Below are positions 39,162 to 49,862 of a stretch of 64,000 nt of DNA, in pieces. The DNA lies in assembly GCF_012272695.1 (NCBI RefSeq), contig NZ_CP050902.1, positions 868,001-932,000 of the forward strand, written 5' to 3'. Each line of letters begins with the position of its first letter. Within the stretch, counting starts at the first letter, position 1. Position numbers and translations under genes: made by a program. Source of the stretch: Nocardioides sp. JQ2195. Its GTDB lineage: Bacteria > Actinomycetota > Actinomycetes > Propionibacteriales > Nocardioidaceae. The notes under the pieces are model-generated. The model was not told where the DNA came from. It saw only the letters and a program-made list of their open reading frames with translations, and searched no databases.

Positions 39162-39595
39162 GCCGGCACTTCCGCTTCGGTGGCGAGTGGTTGGTCGACG
39201 AACCGCACGAGGACCTGCACGATCGGTTGGTCGACCTCGAGCACTACCCGGACTGGTGGCCGGAGGTCCGCGCCGTGGCCAGCCTGGGAGACGACGACGC
39301 GTTGGTCGTGGTCCGCTCCCGGTTGCCCTACGACCTGGAGCTGCACCTGCACGCCGTGCACCGCCGAGGCGACCTGCTCGAGACCACCGTCGACGGTGAC
39401 CTCGTCGGCTGGGTCCGCTGGCGGATGACCCCGGTCGACGAGCGTCGGACCCGGCTCGCGTTCGAGCAGGAGGTCGAGGTCGCGGGTCGACTGCTCGGCC
39501 TGGCGGCCCACGTCGCCAGACCGTTGCTGGTGTGGAACCACAACCGGATGATGGGCTCGGCCGTGCGTCGGATCGCCTCCGCGTCGAGGGCATGA
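39158..39595 (+). CDS. SRPBCC/polyketide cyclase-like protein
   Basis: 145 residues with the START-like pattern: EDLHDRLVDLEHYPDWWPEV (about 18-37; WWPEV is characteristic), then alternating strands and a final long helix (RLLGLAAHVARPLLVWNHNRMM, key part HVARPLLVWNHNRMM). These proteins bind hydrophobic ligands in an internal cavity; the ligand here is unknown. ATG at 39158 overlapping the preceding stop. Convergent with the VOC gene (44 bp gap). Confidence 0.85.
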   Translation: MSRHFRFGGEWLVDEPHEDLHDRLVDLEHYPDWWPEVRAVASLGDDDALVVVRSRLPYDLELHLHAVHRRGDLLETTVDGDLVGWVRWRMTPVDERRTRLAFEQEVEVAGRLLGLAAHVARPLLVWNHNRMMGSAVRRIASASRA

Positions 39596-39639
39596 CCCGA
39601 CCGCGGGCCTGCGCGGGACCACGGGCCGGGCGGGTGCGG

Positions 39640-40131
39640 TCAGGCCACGCAGAACTCGTTGCCCTCGGGGTCGGCCATCAGCACGAAGTAGCCCTCGACC
39701 GCAGCCGCGCCGTCGGAGTCCTCGCGCACCGCGTCGGAGAAGTCGTCGGGGAAACGTCGGATCACCGAGGCGCCCGCCGTGAGCAGCTCCTCGACCGTGG
39801 CCTCGACCAATCGCCTGCGCTCCTCCACGGGGAGCGACCTGTCGCGCCTCGTGGGGAAGAGGTCGAAGTGGAAGCGGTTCTTCAGGGTCTTCCTCTCCGG
39901 CACGATCTGGAACCAGATCGGTGGACCGCCACCGGTGGGATCGTGGATCCGGTCACTGCCGTCACCGTTGGCATCGAGCTCGTGCTCGGGCACGCCGATC
40001 GAGGCGTAGTAGTCGTTCCACGTGTCGAATCCCTCGGGTGGAGGCTGCACCTCGTACCCCAGGGCGGGCGCCCAGAACTTCACCAGGACGCCCGGGTCGT
40101 TGGAATCGATCGTCAGCTGCCAGTCCACCAT
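39640..40131 (-). CDS. VOC (glyoxalase-fold) family protein
   Basis: 163 residues from the ATG at 40131 (MVDWQLTIDSNDPGVLVKFW). The two beta-alpha-beta-beta-beta units of the VOC fold are apparent: VKFWAPALGYEVQPPP (about 17-32) and FVLMADPEGNEFCVA at the end (about 149-163), where the Glu before F-C is the usual metal ligand. NRFHFDLF (about 84-91) provides a second likely ligand, His. Actinobacterial proteins of this subgroup are annotated only as glyoxalase/VOC. Encoded 38 bp downstream of the DinB-family gene on the same strand. Confidence 0.85.
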   Translation of the reverse strand: MVDWQLTIDSNDPGVLVKFWAPALGYEVQPPPEGFDTWNDYYASIGVPEHELDANGDGSDRIHDPTGGGPPIWFQIVPERKTLKNRFHFDLFPTRRDRSLPVEERRRLVEATVEELLTAGASVIRRFPDDFSDAVREDSDGAAAVEGYFVLMADPEGNEFCVA

Positions 40132-40169
40132 GGCTCCAGCCTCGCAGACATCCGGAGGAGGCGTCGGGT

Positions 40170-40670
40170 TCAGGCGAGGAGGCCACGGACGTAGGCAGCC
40201 TGTCCGACGTGCTGGGCGCAGTCGTCGACCACGCTGACCAACCGGACACCGAGCGTGACCGCGGGGTCCCAGCGCGTGTCGACCACGCGGTCGAGGTCGG
40301 CGTCGCCCAGCCCCGCGACGTACCCGACGGTCTGCTCGTGCACCGCGGCGAGGTACGCCGCCAGCAGCCCGGCGTCGGCGCGGACGGCGCCCACCTGCTC
40401 GGACGAGTGGCCGTAGCCGGTGTCGTCCGGAGGGAACGGCAGGGCGAAGCGTTCGACGAACCCCTGCGCCGTCCACACCTGTTCGAGCTCGGCGACGTCG
40501 GCGACGTGGTCGTCCTGCACCCGGGTGAGGTGCCAGAGCAGCCAGGCGATCGAGTTGGCCTCCGGCCCCGGACGGTGGGTGAGCTGTTGCTCGGTGAGTC
40601 CCTCGAGGGCGGCAGTCCCGCCCTCGAGCGAGCGTCCGAAGCCGTCGATCAGCAGGTCGGCTGTGTTCAC
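40170..40670 (-). CDS. DinB-family protein (mycothiol transferase-like)
   Basis: 166 residues, four-helix bundle. Likely metal ligands: His in SIAWLLWHLTRVQDDH (about 40-55) and in DDCAQHVGQAAYVRG (about 149-163), the three-His arrangement of DinB/DUF664 proteins. In actinobacteria this group includes mycothiol-dependent S-transferases; which reaction is catalysed here cannot be told. ATG at 40670, 25 bp downstream of the aldo/keto reductase gene, and followed on the same strand by the VOC gene, suggesting a small detoxification cluster. Confidence 0.82.
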   Translation of the reverse strand: MNTADLLIDGFGRSLEGGTAALEGLTEQQLTHRPGPEANSIAWLLWHLTRVQDDHVADVAELEQVWTAQGFVERFALPFPPDDTGYGHSSEQVGAVRADAGLLAAYLAAVHEQTVGYVAGLGDADLDRVVDTRWDPAVTLGVRLVSVVDDCAQHVGQAAYVRGLLA

Positions 40671-40695
40671 GTGTCACTCCTCGGTGTGGAATCCC

Positions 40696-41697
<1,002 letters not shown>

Positions 41698-41784
41698 GCC
41701 TCCAGTCAACTCCGCCGGTCAAGGACACGGCGCCGGGCAACAGCCACGAGCTGCACGGCCGCCCGAGAGAAGGCCCGGACGGGA

Positions 41785-42582
41785 TCAGCGCGGGTCGAAG
41801 GCCGGACGGTGGAACTGCTCGGTGGCGAACGGGCCACCGACGTGGGCGGCCTCGGCCGGGTCCTCGACGCGCGTCGGCAACCGGTCGGCGAAGTCGGCCG
41901 CGTCGTCCTGGGGGTGGTAGCCGATCCGCCGCCCCGGCTCGAGGTCCCACCACGCCTCGGTGTTGGCGGAGATCCCGTAGACCACCGCGAACCCCGGGGC
42001 CGTCGCGGTGAGGGCGGCGTGGACCATCCGGACGCAGTCGTCGTGGGAGAGCCAGGTGGCCAGATGGCGACGTGTCGTGGGCTCGGGGAGGAAGGAACCG
42101 ATCCGACAGGCGACGGCGTCGATGCCGTAGCGGTCGACGTGGAGCCGCAGCACGGCCTCGGCGGCAACCTTCCCGACACCGTAGAACGTGTCGGGCCGGG
42201 GGAGGGCGTCGTCGGAGACGAGGTCGCGTCGCGGGGTGCCGCCGACTGCGTGGTTGGACGACGCGTAGACGATGCGGCTGACCTGGTGGACCTGCATGGC
42301 GTCGAGCAGGGCTGCCGTGGTGATCACGTGGGAGGCCAGTGACTCGCGGAGGCCGGCCTCGTCCGGGAAGCCGGCCAGGTGCACGACGGCATCGAGCGGC
42401 TGGGCGGCGAAGGCGTCGAGCACGGCATCCGGGTCGGTGCAGTCAGCGGTGTGCCAAGCGCCCTCGAAGCCGTCGGGCGCCGGCAACCGGTCGAACCCGA
42501 TGACGTCGTGGCCGCGGTCGAGGAGGCCGAGCGTGACCACCTGGCCGATGCTGCCGGCGGCGCCGGTGACGAGGACCTTCAT
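41785..42582 (-). CDS. NAD-dependent epimerase/dehydratase family protein (uronate dehydrogenase-like)
   Basis: 265 residues, extended short-chain dehydrogenase. Nucleotide motif VTGAAGSIG (about 5-13), SSN in YASSNHAVGG (about 108-117), catalytic YGVGK (about 134-138). The pattern VVHLAGFPDEAG, SNHAVGGTPR and FLPEP resembles uronate dehydrogenases and related actinobacterial epimerases. The product cannot be named with confidence. ATG at 42582, 11 bp downstream of the purine nucleoside phosphorylase gene. Confidence 0.87.
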   Translation of the reverse strand: MKVLVTGAAGSIGQVVTLGLLDRGHDVIGFDRLPAPDGFEGAWHTADCTDPDAVLDAFAAQPLDAVVHLAGFPDEAGLRESLASHVITTAALLDAMQVHQVSRIVYASSNHAVGGTPRRDLVSDDALPRPDTFYGVGKVAAEAVLRLHVDRYGIDAVACRIGSFLPEPTTRRHLATWLSHDDCVRMVHAALTATAPGFAVVYGISANTEAWWDLEPGRRIGYHPQDDAADFADRLPTRVEDPAEAAHVGGPFATEQFHRPAFDPR

Positions 42583-42593
42583 GGGGCGGCCGG

Positions 42594-43412
42594 TCAGATC
42601 CGCGGAACGATGCGGCCGAGCAGCTCGCCCATGCGGGTGGCCGCGGCCCGACCCGCCTCGAGCACCTCCTGGTGGTTCAGCGGTTGGCCGCTGAGCCCGG
42701 CGGCGAGATTGGTGACCAGGCTGATCCCGAGCACCTCCATGCCCGCCTCACGGGCGGCGATCGCCTCCAGGGTGGTGCTCATGCCGACCAGGTCGCCGCC
42801 GATGGCGCGCACCATGGTGATCTCGGCCGGCGTCTCGTAGTGCGGGCCGGGGAACTGCACGTAGACGCCCTCGTCGAGGGACGGGTCGATCTCGCGACAG
42901 GCGGCCCGCAGTCGGGGGCTGTAGAGGTCGGTGAGGTCGACGAAGTTCGCGCCCTCGATCGGCGAGGTGGCCGTCAGGTTGATGTGGTCGCTGATCAGCA
43001 CCGGTTGGCCGGGTCGCCAGCCCTCGCGCAGGCCGCCACAGCCGTTGGTCAGCACGATCGCCCTGCATCCTGCGGCGGCCGCCGTGCGCACCGGGTGGAC
43101 GACTGCGGCGACGCCCTTGCCCTCGTAGAAGTGGGTGCGGCTCAGGAAGACCAGCAGGTTGCGATCGCCCGACCGGATGCTGCGGATCTTGCCGGAGTGT
43201 CCGGCCACGGCGGCCGCGTTGAAGCCGGGCAGGTCGGTGGTGTCGATCTCGGCCGTCGCCTCGCCCAAGGCGTCGACGGCCGGCAACCAGCCCGAGCCGA
43301 GCACCAGTGCGACGTCGTGCTGCTCGACGCCGGTCGCGGAGCGGAGTGCGGCTGCCGCGTCGGCGGCCAGTGCCTTGTTGGGGTTCTCATCAGTCTGGGC
43401 CACGGCAGGCAC
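42594..43412 (-). CDS. punA: purine-nucleoside phosphorylase (trimeric type)
   Basis: Splits (deoxy)guanosine/inosine with phosphate into base and (deoxy)ribose-1-phosphate. 272 residues. Motifs of the trimeric class are clear: LVLGSGWLP (about 36-44, phosphate-binding), LSRTHFYEGKG (about 89-99), LTNGCGGL (about 122-129), FPGPHYETPAEITM (about 187-200), VGMSTTLEAIAARE (about 207-220) and SLVTNLAAG (about 229-237; base-contacting Asn). GTG at 43412 (a second GTG at 43403 is possible). Corresponds to mycobacterial deoD. Confidence 0.94.
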   Translation of the reverse strand: MPAVAQTDENPNKALAADAAAALRSATGVEQHDVALVLGSGWLPAVDALGEATAEIDTTDLPGFNAAAVAGHSGKIRSIRSGDRNLLVFLSRTHFYEGKGVAAVVHPVRTAAAAGCRAIVLTNGCGGLREGWRPGQPVLISDHINLTATSPIEGANFVDLTDLYSPRLRAACREIDPSLDEGVYVQFPGPHYETPAEITMVRAIGGDLVGMSTTLEAIAAREAGMEVLGISLVTNLAAGLSGQPLNHQEVLEAGRAAATRMGELLGRIVPRI

Positions 43413-43483
43413 TCTAGCCCTCGAGAACGCTGCGCCGGGAGGTGTGCGTGGCGAGTCCCGACCCCGGGGGTGCGACGAGCGGG

Positions 43484-43936
43484 TCAGAGGCCGGTGGAGC
43501 GGCAGGAGCGTGCGCGGAGGGCACTGACGTAGTCGTCGGGAGCTCCGGCCGCCTCGGCGGAGTCGGAGAGGACTCCGATGTGGTACGCCGAGGGGAGGCC
43601 GCCCTCGAAGGCGTCGAGCACGTAGGCCCAGACGACCAGCTCGCCGGTCAGCGTCGCCACCCGGACCTTCGTCTTGCGATAGAGCCCGGTGTCGGCCGAC
43701 TCCCAGCCGTCCAGTGCTGACTCGTCCTCGGAGGTCAGGTCGTAGACGGCCACGAACACCCGCTCGAAGGAGTCCTGGACGATCGTGGTGAGGGCGCCGT
43801 CCCAGCCGTGCTCCTCACCGCCGAAGGTGAGCCGCCAACCCTCCAACCACCCGGTGGTGCGCAGGATGGAATGCGGACACCGCTCGCTCATGCGGGCGGG
43901 ATCGAGGTTCGTCCCGTAGGCGGCGTACAGAGTCAC
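43484..43936 (-). CDS. gamma-glutamylcyclotransferase-like protein
   Basis: 150 residues, AIG2/GGCT fold. Substrate loop YAAYGTNLDPARMSERCP (about 4-21) is typical; a catalytic-type Glu lies in ALDGWESADTG (about 74-84). The family handles gamma-glutamyl or related amide bonds, producing 5-oxoproline in the known cases; this protein's substrate is unproven. ATG at 43936. Divergent from lpd, 47 bp between starts. Confidence 0.82.
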   Translation of the reverse strand: MTLYAAYGTNLDPARMSERCPHSILRTTGWLEGWRLTFGGEEHGWDGALTTIVQDSFERVFVAVYDLTSEDESALDGWESADTGLYRKTKVRVATLTGELVVWAYVLDAFEGGLPSAYHIGVLSDSAEAAGAPDDYVSALRARSCRSTGL

Positions 43937-43983
43937 GGGGTTCAGGTTAGTGGGTCGGCCGCCAGGGTCGTAGGCTGTGCCTC

Positions 43984-45393
<1,410 letters not shown>

Positions 45394-45397
45394 GCCG

Positions 45398-46810
45398 ATG
45401 ACCAGCTCTGAGCGCGTCGTCATCATCGGTGGCGGTCCCGGCGGCTACGAGTCGGCGCTGGTGGCCGCGCAGCTCGGTGCCGACGTGACCGTGGTCGACT
45501 GCGACGGCATCGGCGGCAGCGCGGTGCTGACCGACTGTGTGCCGAGCAAGACCCTGATCGCCACCGCCGAGGTGATGACGGAGGTGACCGACGCCGCCGA
45601 GCTCGGTGTGGTCTTCGAGGACGCGGCCGGCGACGTGGCCAGCAAGGTCAAGGTCGACCTGGCCAAGCTCAACGCGCGGGTCCTGCGGCTGGCGGGCGAG
45701 CAGTCCGCCGACATCGCTCGGCGCCTCGAGCGTGAAGGGGTCAAGGTCGTCCAGGGCCGCGGACGACTCGGCGCTGCCCAGAAGGGCTCCCACCGGGTCG
45801 TGGTCACCGCCGCCGACGGAGCCGAGCAGGAGCTCGGCGCAGACACGGTGCTCGTGGCGACGGGAGCCTCGCCGCGCACCCTTCCCTCGGCCCAGCCTGA
45901 CGGCGAGCGCATCCTGACCTGGGAGCAGGTCTACGACCTCACCGAGGTGCCCCAGAAGCTGGTCGTGGTCGGCTCCGGTGTCACGGGTGCCGAGTTCGCC
46001 TCTGCCTACTTGGCCCTCGGCATCGACGTCACCCTGGTCTCCTCGCGGGACCGAGTGCTGCCGGGCGAGGACGCTGACGCCTCCGCCGTGCTCGAGGACG
46101 TCGCCAAGCGGCGCGGGATGCAGGTGCTGTCGAAGTCGCGGATGGAGTCGGTGACCCGCGACGGCGACACGGTCACCGTCACCCTGACCGACGGCCGCAC
46201 GGTCTCCGGCTCCCACTGCATCCTGGCCCTCGGCTCGATCCCCAACACCGCCGACCTCGGGCTCGAGGACGCCGGCGTGGAGGTCGACGACGGTGGTTTC
46301 ATCAAGGTCGACAAGGTCTCGCGCACGTCGGCGCGCGGCGTCTACGCCGCCGGCGACTGCACGGGCGTGCTCATGCTGGCCTCGGTCGCGGCCATGCAGG
46401 GACGCATCGCGATGTGGCACGTGCTCGGCGACGCCGTGGCCCCGCTCGACCTGCGCAAGGTCTCGTCCAACGTCTTCACCGCCCCCGAGATCGCGACGGT
46501 CGGTTGCTCGCAGAAGGCCGTCGACGAGGGCGAGATCGTGGCCGAGGTCGTGATGCTCAAGCTGGCGGGCAACCCTCGCGCCAAGATGCAGGGCGTTCAC
46601 GACGGGTTCGTGAAGCTGTTCTGTCGCCCCGGCACCGGCACGGTGGTCGGAGGCGTGGTGGTGGGGCCGCGGGCCTCCGAGCTGATCCACCCGATCTCCA
46701 TCGCGGTGTCGGAGAAGCTGACTGCCGACCAGGTGGCCCAGGTGTTCACCGTCTACCCGTCGATGTCCGGCTCGATCGCCGAGGCGGCCCGACGGCTGCA
46801 CAACGTCTGA
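45398..46810 (+). CDS. lpdA: NAD(P)H-quinone dehydrogenase-type flavoprotein (LpdA-like)
   Basis: 470 residues, flavoprotein disulfide reductase fold but without the redox pair: where Lpd has C-x4-C, this protein has GGSAVLTDCVPSKTL (about 38-52), with one Cys only. That is the mark of mycobacterial LpdA (NAD(P)H:quinone reductase) rather than lipoamide dehydrogenase. FAD motif IIGGGPGGYESALVAAQLG (about 8-26), NAD motif VGSGVTGAEFASAY, and YAAGDCTGVLML (about 318-329) are intact. ATG at 45398, 4 bp after lpd. Convergent with the frameshifted ATPase gene. Confidence 0.92.
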   Translation: MTSSERVVIIGGGPGGYESALVAAQLGADVTVVDCDGIGGSAVLTDCVPSKTLIATAEVMTEVTDAAELGVVFEDAAGDVASKVKVDLAKLNARVLRLAGEQSADIARRLEREGVKVVQGRGRLGAAQKGSHRVVVTAADGAEQELGADTVLVATGASPRTLPSAQPDGERILTWEQVYDLTEVPQKLVVVGSGVTGAEFASAYLALGIDVTLVSSRDRVLPGEDADASAVLEDVAKRRGMQVLSKSRMESVTRDGDTVTVTLTDGRTVSGSHCILALGSIPNTADLGLEDAGVEVDDGGFIKVDKVSRTSARGVYAAGDCTGVLMLASVAAMQGRIAMWHVLGDAVAPLDLRKVSSNVFTAPEIATVGCSQKAVDEGEIVAEVVMLKLAGNPRAKMQGVHDGFVKLFCRPGTGTVVGGVVVGPRASELIHPISIAVSEKLTADQVAQVFTVYPSMSGSIAEAARRLHNV

Positions 46811-46814
46811 GCGG

Positions 46815-47547
46815 TCAGTCGTCCTCCAGGGTGTGCCGGAGATAGCGCATCGGGGCGTCGAGGTAGGCCTTCCAGTGGTGGACGAGCTCCAGCTCGTCCC
46901 AGGTCGTCTCGCGCAGGCCCCATTCGCCGACCTCGATGATGTGCGCGCCCGGCATCGCAGCCAGGACCGGGGAGTGGGTTGCGCACAGCACCTGGCCGCC
47001 CTCAGCAGCGATGTCGTGCAACGTGCGGATCAGGCTCAGCGTCGAGCCGAACGACAACGCGGCCTCGGGCTCGTCGAGGCAGTAGAAGCTGGGTGAGGTG
47101 AACTTGCGCCGGAGCACCTCGAGGAACGACTCACCGTGGCTCATCGCGTGGTAGTCGACGTCGTACCGGGGGGTCGCCGTACTCGTCCATGTAGGTGTAC
47201 CACCCGTGCATGGTCTCGGCCCGGAGGAAGAAGCCCCACCGCCCGCTCCCGATGCCGCGCTGGATCAGAAGGTTCTCGTGCAGCGATGACTCGCTCGTTC
47301 GGGTGCGGTGCTGGCCATGGGCGCTACCTCCCTCGGGCGAGAGACCGTAGGCGAGCGCTATGGACTCGACCAGCGTCGACTTGCCGGAGCCGTTCTCGCC
47401 GACCAGGAACGTCACGCCCGCCGGGAGGACGAGGCCCTGCTTCAGCAGGTGGGCCACGGCTGGGATCGTGAGGGGCCACGTGGCGGGATCCAGGTCGGTC
47501 CCGGGGTCCCGGCTGACCCGCACGACGGGTGGTTGGCGCGGCTTCAC
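46815..47547 (-). pseudogene. AAA-family ATPase gene broken by a one-base shift
   Basis: Two overlapping frames on the minus strand join into one protein of about 243 residues. The 5' part (47547-47131) has Walker A LVGENGSGKSTLVES and the 3' part (to 46815) has the signature MSHGESFLEVL, Walker B FYCLDEPEAALS and CATHSPVLA. The break is at a run of six G/C bases at 47168-47173: removing one base gives DPRYDVDYHAMSHGES and restores the frame. Either a true frameshift mutation, a phase-variable homopolymer, or a sequencing error. Predicted cytoplasmic ATPase of the RecF/SMC-like kind; role unknown. Convergent with lpdA. Confidence 0.8.
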
Positions 47548-47583
47548 GACGCCACTGTGACAGGTGGAGCCGGCCGGCGGGGA

Positions 47584-48492
47584 TCAGAAGTCGAAGCCAC
47601 CGAAGTCGAAGCCTCCGCCCACGTCGCCGCCACCGAAGTCACCACCGAAGTCACCGCCACCGGCGTCGCCGCCGCCGAAGTCACCGCCGGCGTCACCGCC
47701 GCCGAAGTCACCACCAGCGTCACCGCCGCCGGGATCGGACCAGTCACCGCCGTCGCCTCCGGTCCCCGAGATATCCCCGCCGTCACCCCCGCCGTCACCC
47801 GTGCCGTCGCCGGAGGTGATCGCCGGGTCCCAGATGCCACTCATCATCGAGCCGATCAGGAACGCGGGGAACAGGCCGTTCATCGCATAGGCGCCGTAGT
47901 AGCCGTCGGCGTAGGCGCCGTACGCGGGCCCGCCCTGGTACCAGGGCACCATGCGGTTCCCGTTGCGCACCTGGCGCACGTCGGGCTCGGCACCGGCGGT
48001 GAGCCGGTCGGCGTCGGCCAGGCAGACCGGGATCTCCCGTTGCTGCCCGCCCGGCGGTGCCCAGAGCACGTCGGTCTGCGCCGGTCCGTGGCGGGGATTG
48101 AAGAAGCACGGAGGCCGTCGCTGGGGGAGCGGCTCGTCGTCCTGCCGGGCCAGCACGCAAGCCTGGGCGTAGCGACCGTCCTCGAGCACACGGGTCACGG
48201 CGGAGACCTCGGCCGGGTCGTCCACGTCGTGGAGCAGCGCCTTGGCGCTCTCGTAGGAGTCGAGGGCGCGTTGGTAGTCCTGGCGCATCGGCACGTCGAG
48301 CTCGGTGGCCAAGGTGTCGATGTGCAGCTCGGTCAGCTCCTCGCCGAAGCGGGTCACGTCCTCCTCGACGACCTTCTTCACCTTCTGCAGCTCGGCGTCG
48401 CGGCGTTGCTGGAGAGCTCGCTGGTCCCGCGCACGAACGAGGAGCAGCGCAACCACGGCTGCCACGGCCACTGCCACCATCAACCACTCCAT
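47584..48492 (-). CDS. membrane-anchored protein with Cys/His module and Gly/Asp-rich tail
   Basis: 302 residues. N-terminal membrane helix (about 2-20), coiled-coil-like segment (about 25-62), then a module shared with the genes at 51500-52657 and 53388-54632: ALDSYESAKALLHDVDDPAEV (about 75-95), GRYAQACVLA, CFFNPRHG (about 129-136) and REIPVCLADADRL (about 151-163). After an aromatic Tyr/Gly segment (AYGAYADGYYGAYAM) it ends in about 75 residues of GGGD-type repeats. Function unknown; possibly a zinc- or metal-binding envelope protein (inference). ATG at 48492. Divergent from the SpoIID gene. Confidence 0.8.
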   Translation of the reverse strand: MEWLMVAVAVAAVVALLLVRARDQRALQQRRDAELQKVKKVVEEDVTRFGEELTELHIDTLATELDVPMRQDYQRALDSYESAKALLHDVDDPAEVSAVTRVLEDGRYAQACVLARQDDEPLPQRRPPCFFNPRHGPAQTDVLWAPPGGQQREIPVCLADADRLTAGAEPDVRQVRNGNRMVPWYQGGPAYGAYADGYYGAYAMNGLFPAFLIGSMMSGIWDPAITSGDGTGDGGGDGGDISGTGGDGGDWSDPGGGDAGGDFGGGDAGGDFGGGDAGGGDFGGDFGGGDVGGGFDFGGFDF

Positions 48493-48520
48493 GACCCGAC
48501 GCTAGCAAGGCTCCGGAAAG

Positions 48521-48544
48521 TACAGGCCTGTAGTTCGACCGAAC
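48521..48544. promoter_or_regulatory. two adjacent palindromes in a divergent promoter region
   Basis: TACAGGCCTGTA (48521-48532) is a perfect 12-bp palindrome, immediately followed by GTTCG-AC-CGAAC (48533-48544). They lie 29 bp before the start of the 302-residue protein gene and 80 bp before the SpoIID gene. They could be regulator binding sites for either gene; the regulator is unknown. Confidence 0.4.
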
Positions 48545-48623
48545 CTGTGGACAGGCGGTGTGCGCCGTGTTTGGCTCAACTGTCCCACCGGACACAGCAG
48601 CCCCACAGTCACCGGAGAGCTCC

Positions 48624-49850
48624 ATGCGGCGTACGTTCCTGATCGCGGTCTCGAGTGCTGCCCTGGCGCTCCCGGCGAGCATCTCGACGGGTCACGCGAC
48701 CGTGGCCACGACGGTCGCGATCGCGCGTGACGGGATCAGCGTCAGCCAGACCTATCCGATGCCGGCGCGGGGCAAGGTGGCCATCGTGGGTCACGGCTAC
48801 GGCCACGGGCACGGGATGTCGCAGTACGGCGCCGAGGGCGCCGCGCGGCAAGGGCTCGGGTGGCGCGAGATCGTCGGCTTCTACTACCCGGGAACCGAGG
48901 TCGCCCGGGACAAGGGGCGGATCGCCGTACTGATCAGCGCCGACACCAGCCCCGACGTGGTGGTGGAGCATCGCAGCCGGCTCAGGGTCACCAAGGAGTC
49001 GACCGGAGTGGTGCACGAGGTGCCCGACCGGGGGGACGGCCTGTGGAGGCTGGTGCCGGCCAAGGACCCGTCCCGCACGAAGGTGCAGTTCCACGACGGG
49101 GGCTGGAAGCGGTGGATGGCCTTCGACGGCAGCGTCAGCTTCTCGGCGGCAGGTCGGCCGGTCCGGCTCCGTCTCGGCAGTTCCACGCAGGCCTACCGCG
49201 GTCGCTTGATCTCGGCGATCCCGACTCCGGGCTCGACCGATCGGGACACGGTGAACTCGGTGGATCTCGACACCTACGTCAGGGGCGTGGTCCCGGCCGA
49301 GATGCCAGCCACGTGGACGCCCGCCGCGGTGCAGGCGCAGGCGGTCGCGGCGCGCACCTACGGGGCCTACGAGAAGGCCCACCCGCGTGCCGGGCACTAC
49401 CAGATCTGCGACACCACGGCCTGTCAGGTCTATCGCGGGGTCTCGGGCGAGCACCCGAGCGCGGACGCCGCCGTCAGGGAGACCCGGGGACGCATCCTCA
49501 CGCACCAGGACGAACCCGCGTTCACGCAGTTCAGCTCGAGCAGCGGTGGCTGGACCTCGGCCAACCAGTTCCCCTACCTCCCGGCCAAGAAGGATCCGTA
49601 CGACGGGTGGTCGGGAAACCCGAACCACACGTGGCGCACGTCGGTCGACGTGTCCCGGATCGAGCGGGCCTGGCCGGCCATCGGCAACCTCAGGTCGATC
49701 AAGGTCACCCGCCGCGACGGCAACGGCCAGTGGAAGGGTCGCATCGAGTCCCTGACCCTGGTCGGGGGCAAGCGCAACGTGACGATCTCCGGCGACAGCC
49801 TGCGGTTCGCCCTGGGGCTCAAGTCGACCTGGCTCACCTTCAAGCCCTGA
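48624..49850 (+). CDS. exported SpoIID/LytB-domain protein
   Basis: 408 residues with a Sec signal peptide (MRRTFLIAVSSAALALPASI, cleavage near 26). It then contains GYGHGHGMSQYGAEGAARQG (about 57-76), the classical SpoIID/amidase-enhancer signature. The SpoIID core follows, DLDTYVRGVVPAEMPATW (about 213-230) and AVQAQAVAARTYGAYEKAHP (about 233-252) with YRGVSGEHP. In sporulators SpoIID is a lytic transglycosylase; in actinobacteria these exported proteins are thought to act on the cell wall. ATG at 48624 with GGAGAG 6 bases upstream. Confidence 0.9.
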   Translation: MRRTFLIAVSSAALALPASISTGHATVATTVAIARDGISVSQTYPMPARGKVAIVGHGYGHGHGMSQYGAEGAARQGLGWREIVGFYYPGTEVARDKGRIAVLISADTSPDVVVEHRSRLRVTKESTGVVHEVPDRGDGLWRLVPAKDPSRTKVQFHDGGWKRWMAFDGSVSFSAAGRPVRLRLGSSTQAYRGRLISAIPTPGSTDRDTVNSVDLDTYVRGVVPAEMPATWTPAAVQAQAVAARTYGAYEKAHPRAGHYQICDTTACQVYRGVSGEHPSADAAVRETRGRILTHQDEPAFTQFSSSSGGWTSANQFPYLPAKKDPYDGWSGNPNHTWRTSVDVSRIERAWPAIGNLRSIKVTRRDGNGQWKGRIESLTLVGGKRNVTISGDSLRFALGLKSTWLTFKP

Positions 49851-49862
49851 GTGCGTGGCGGA

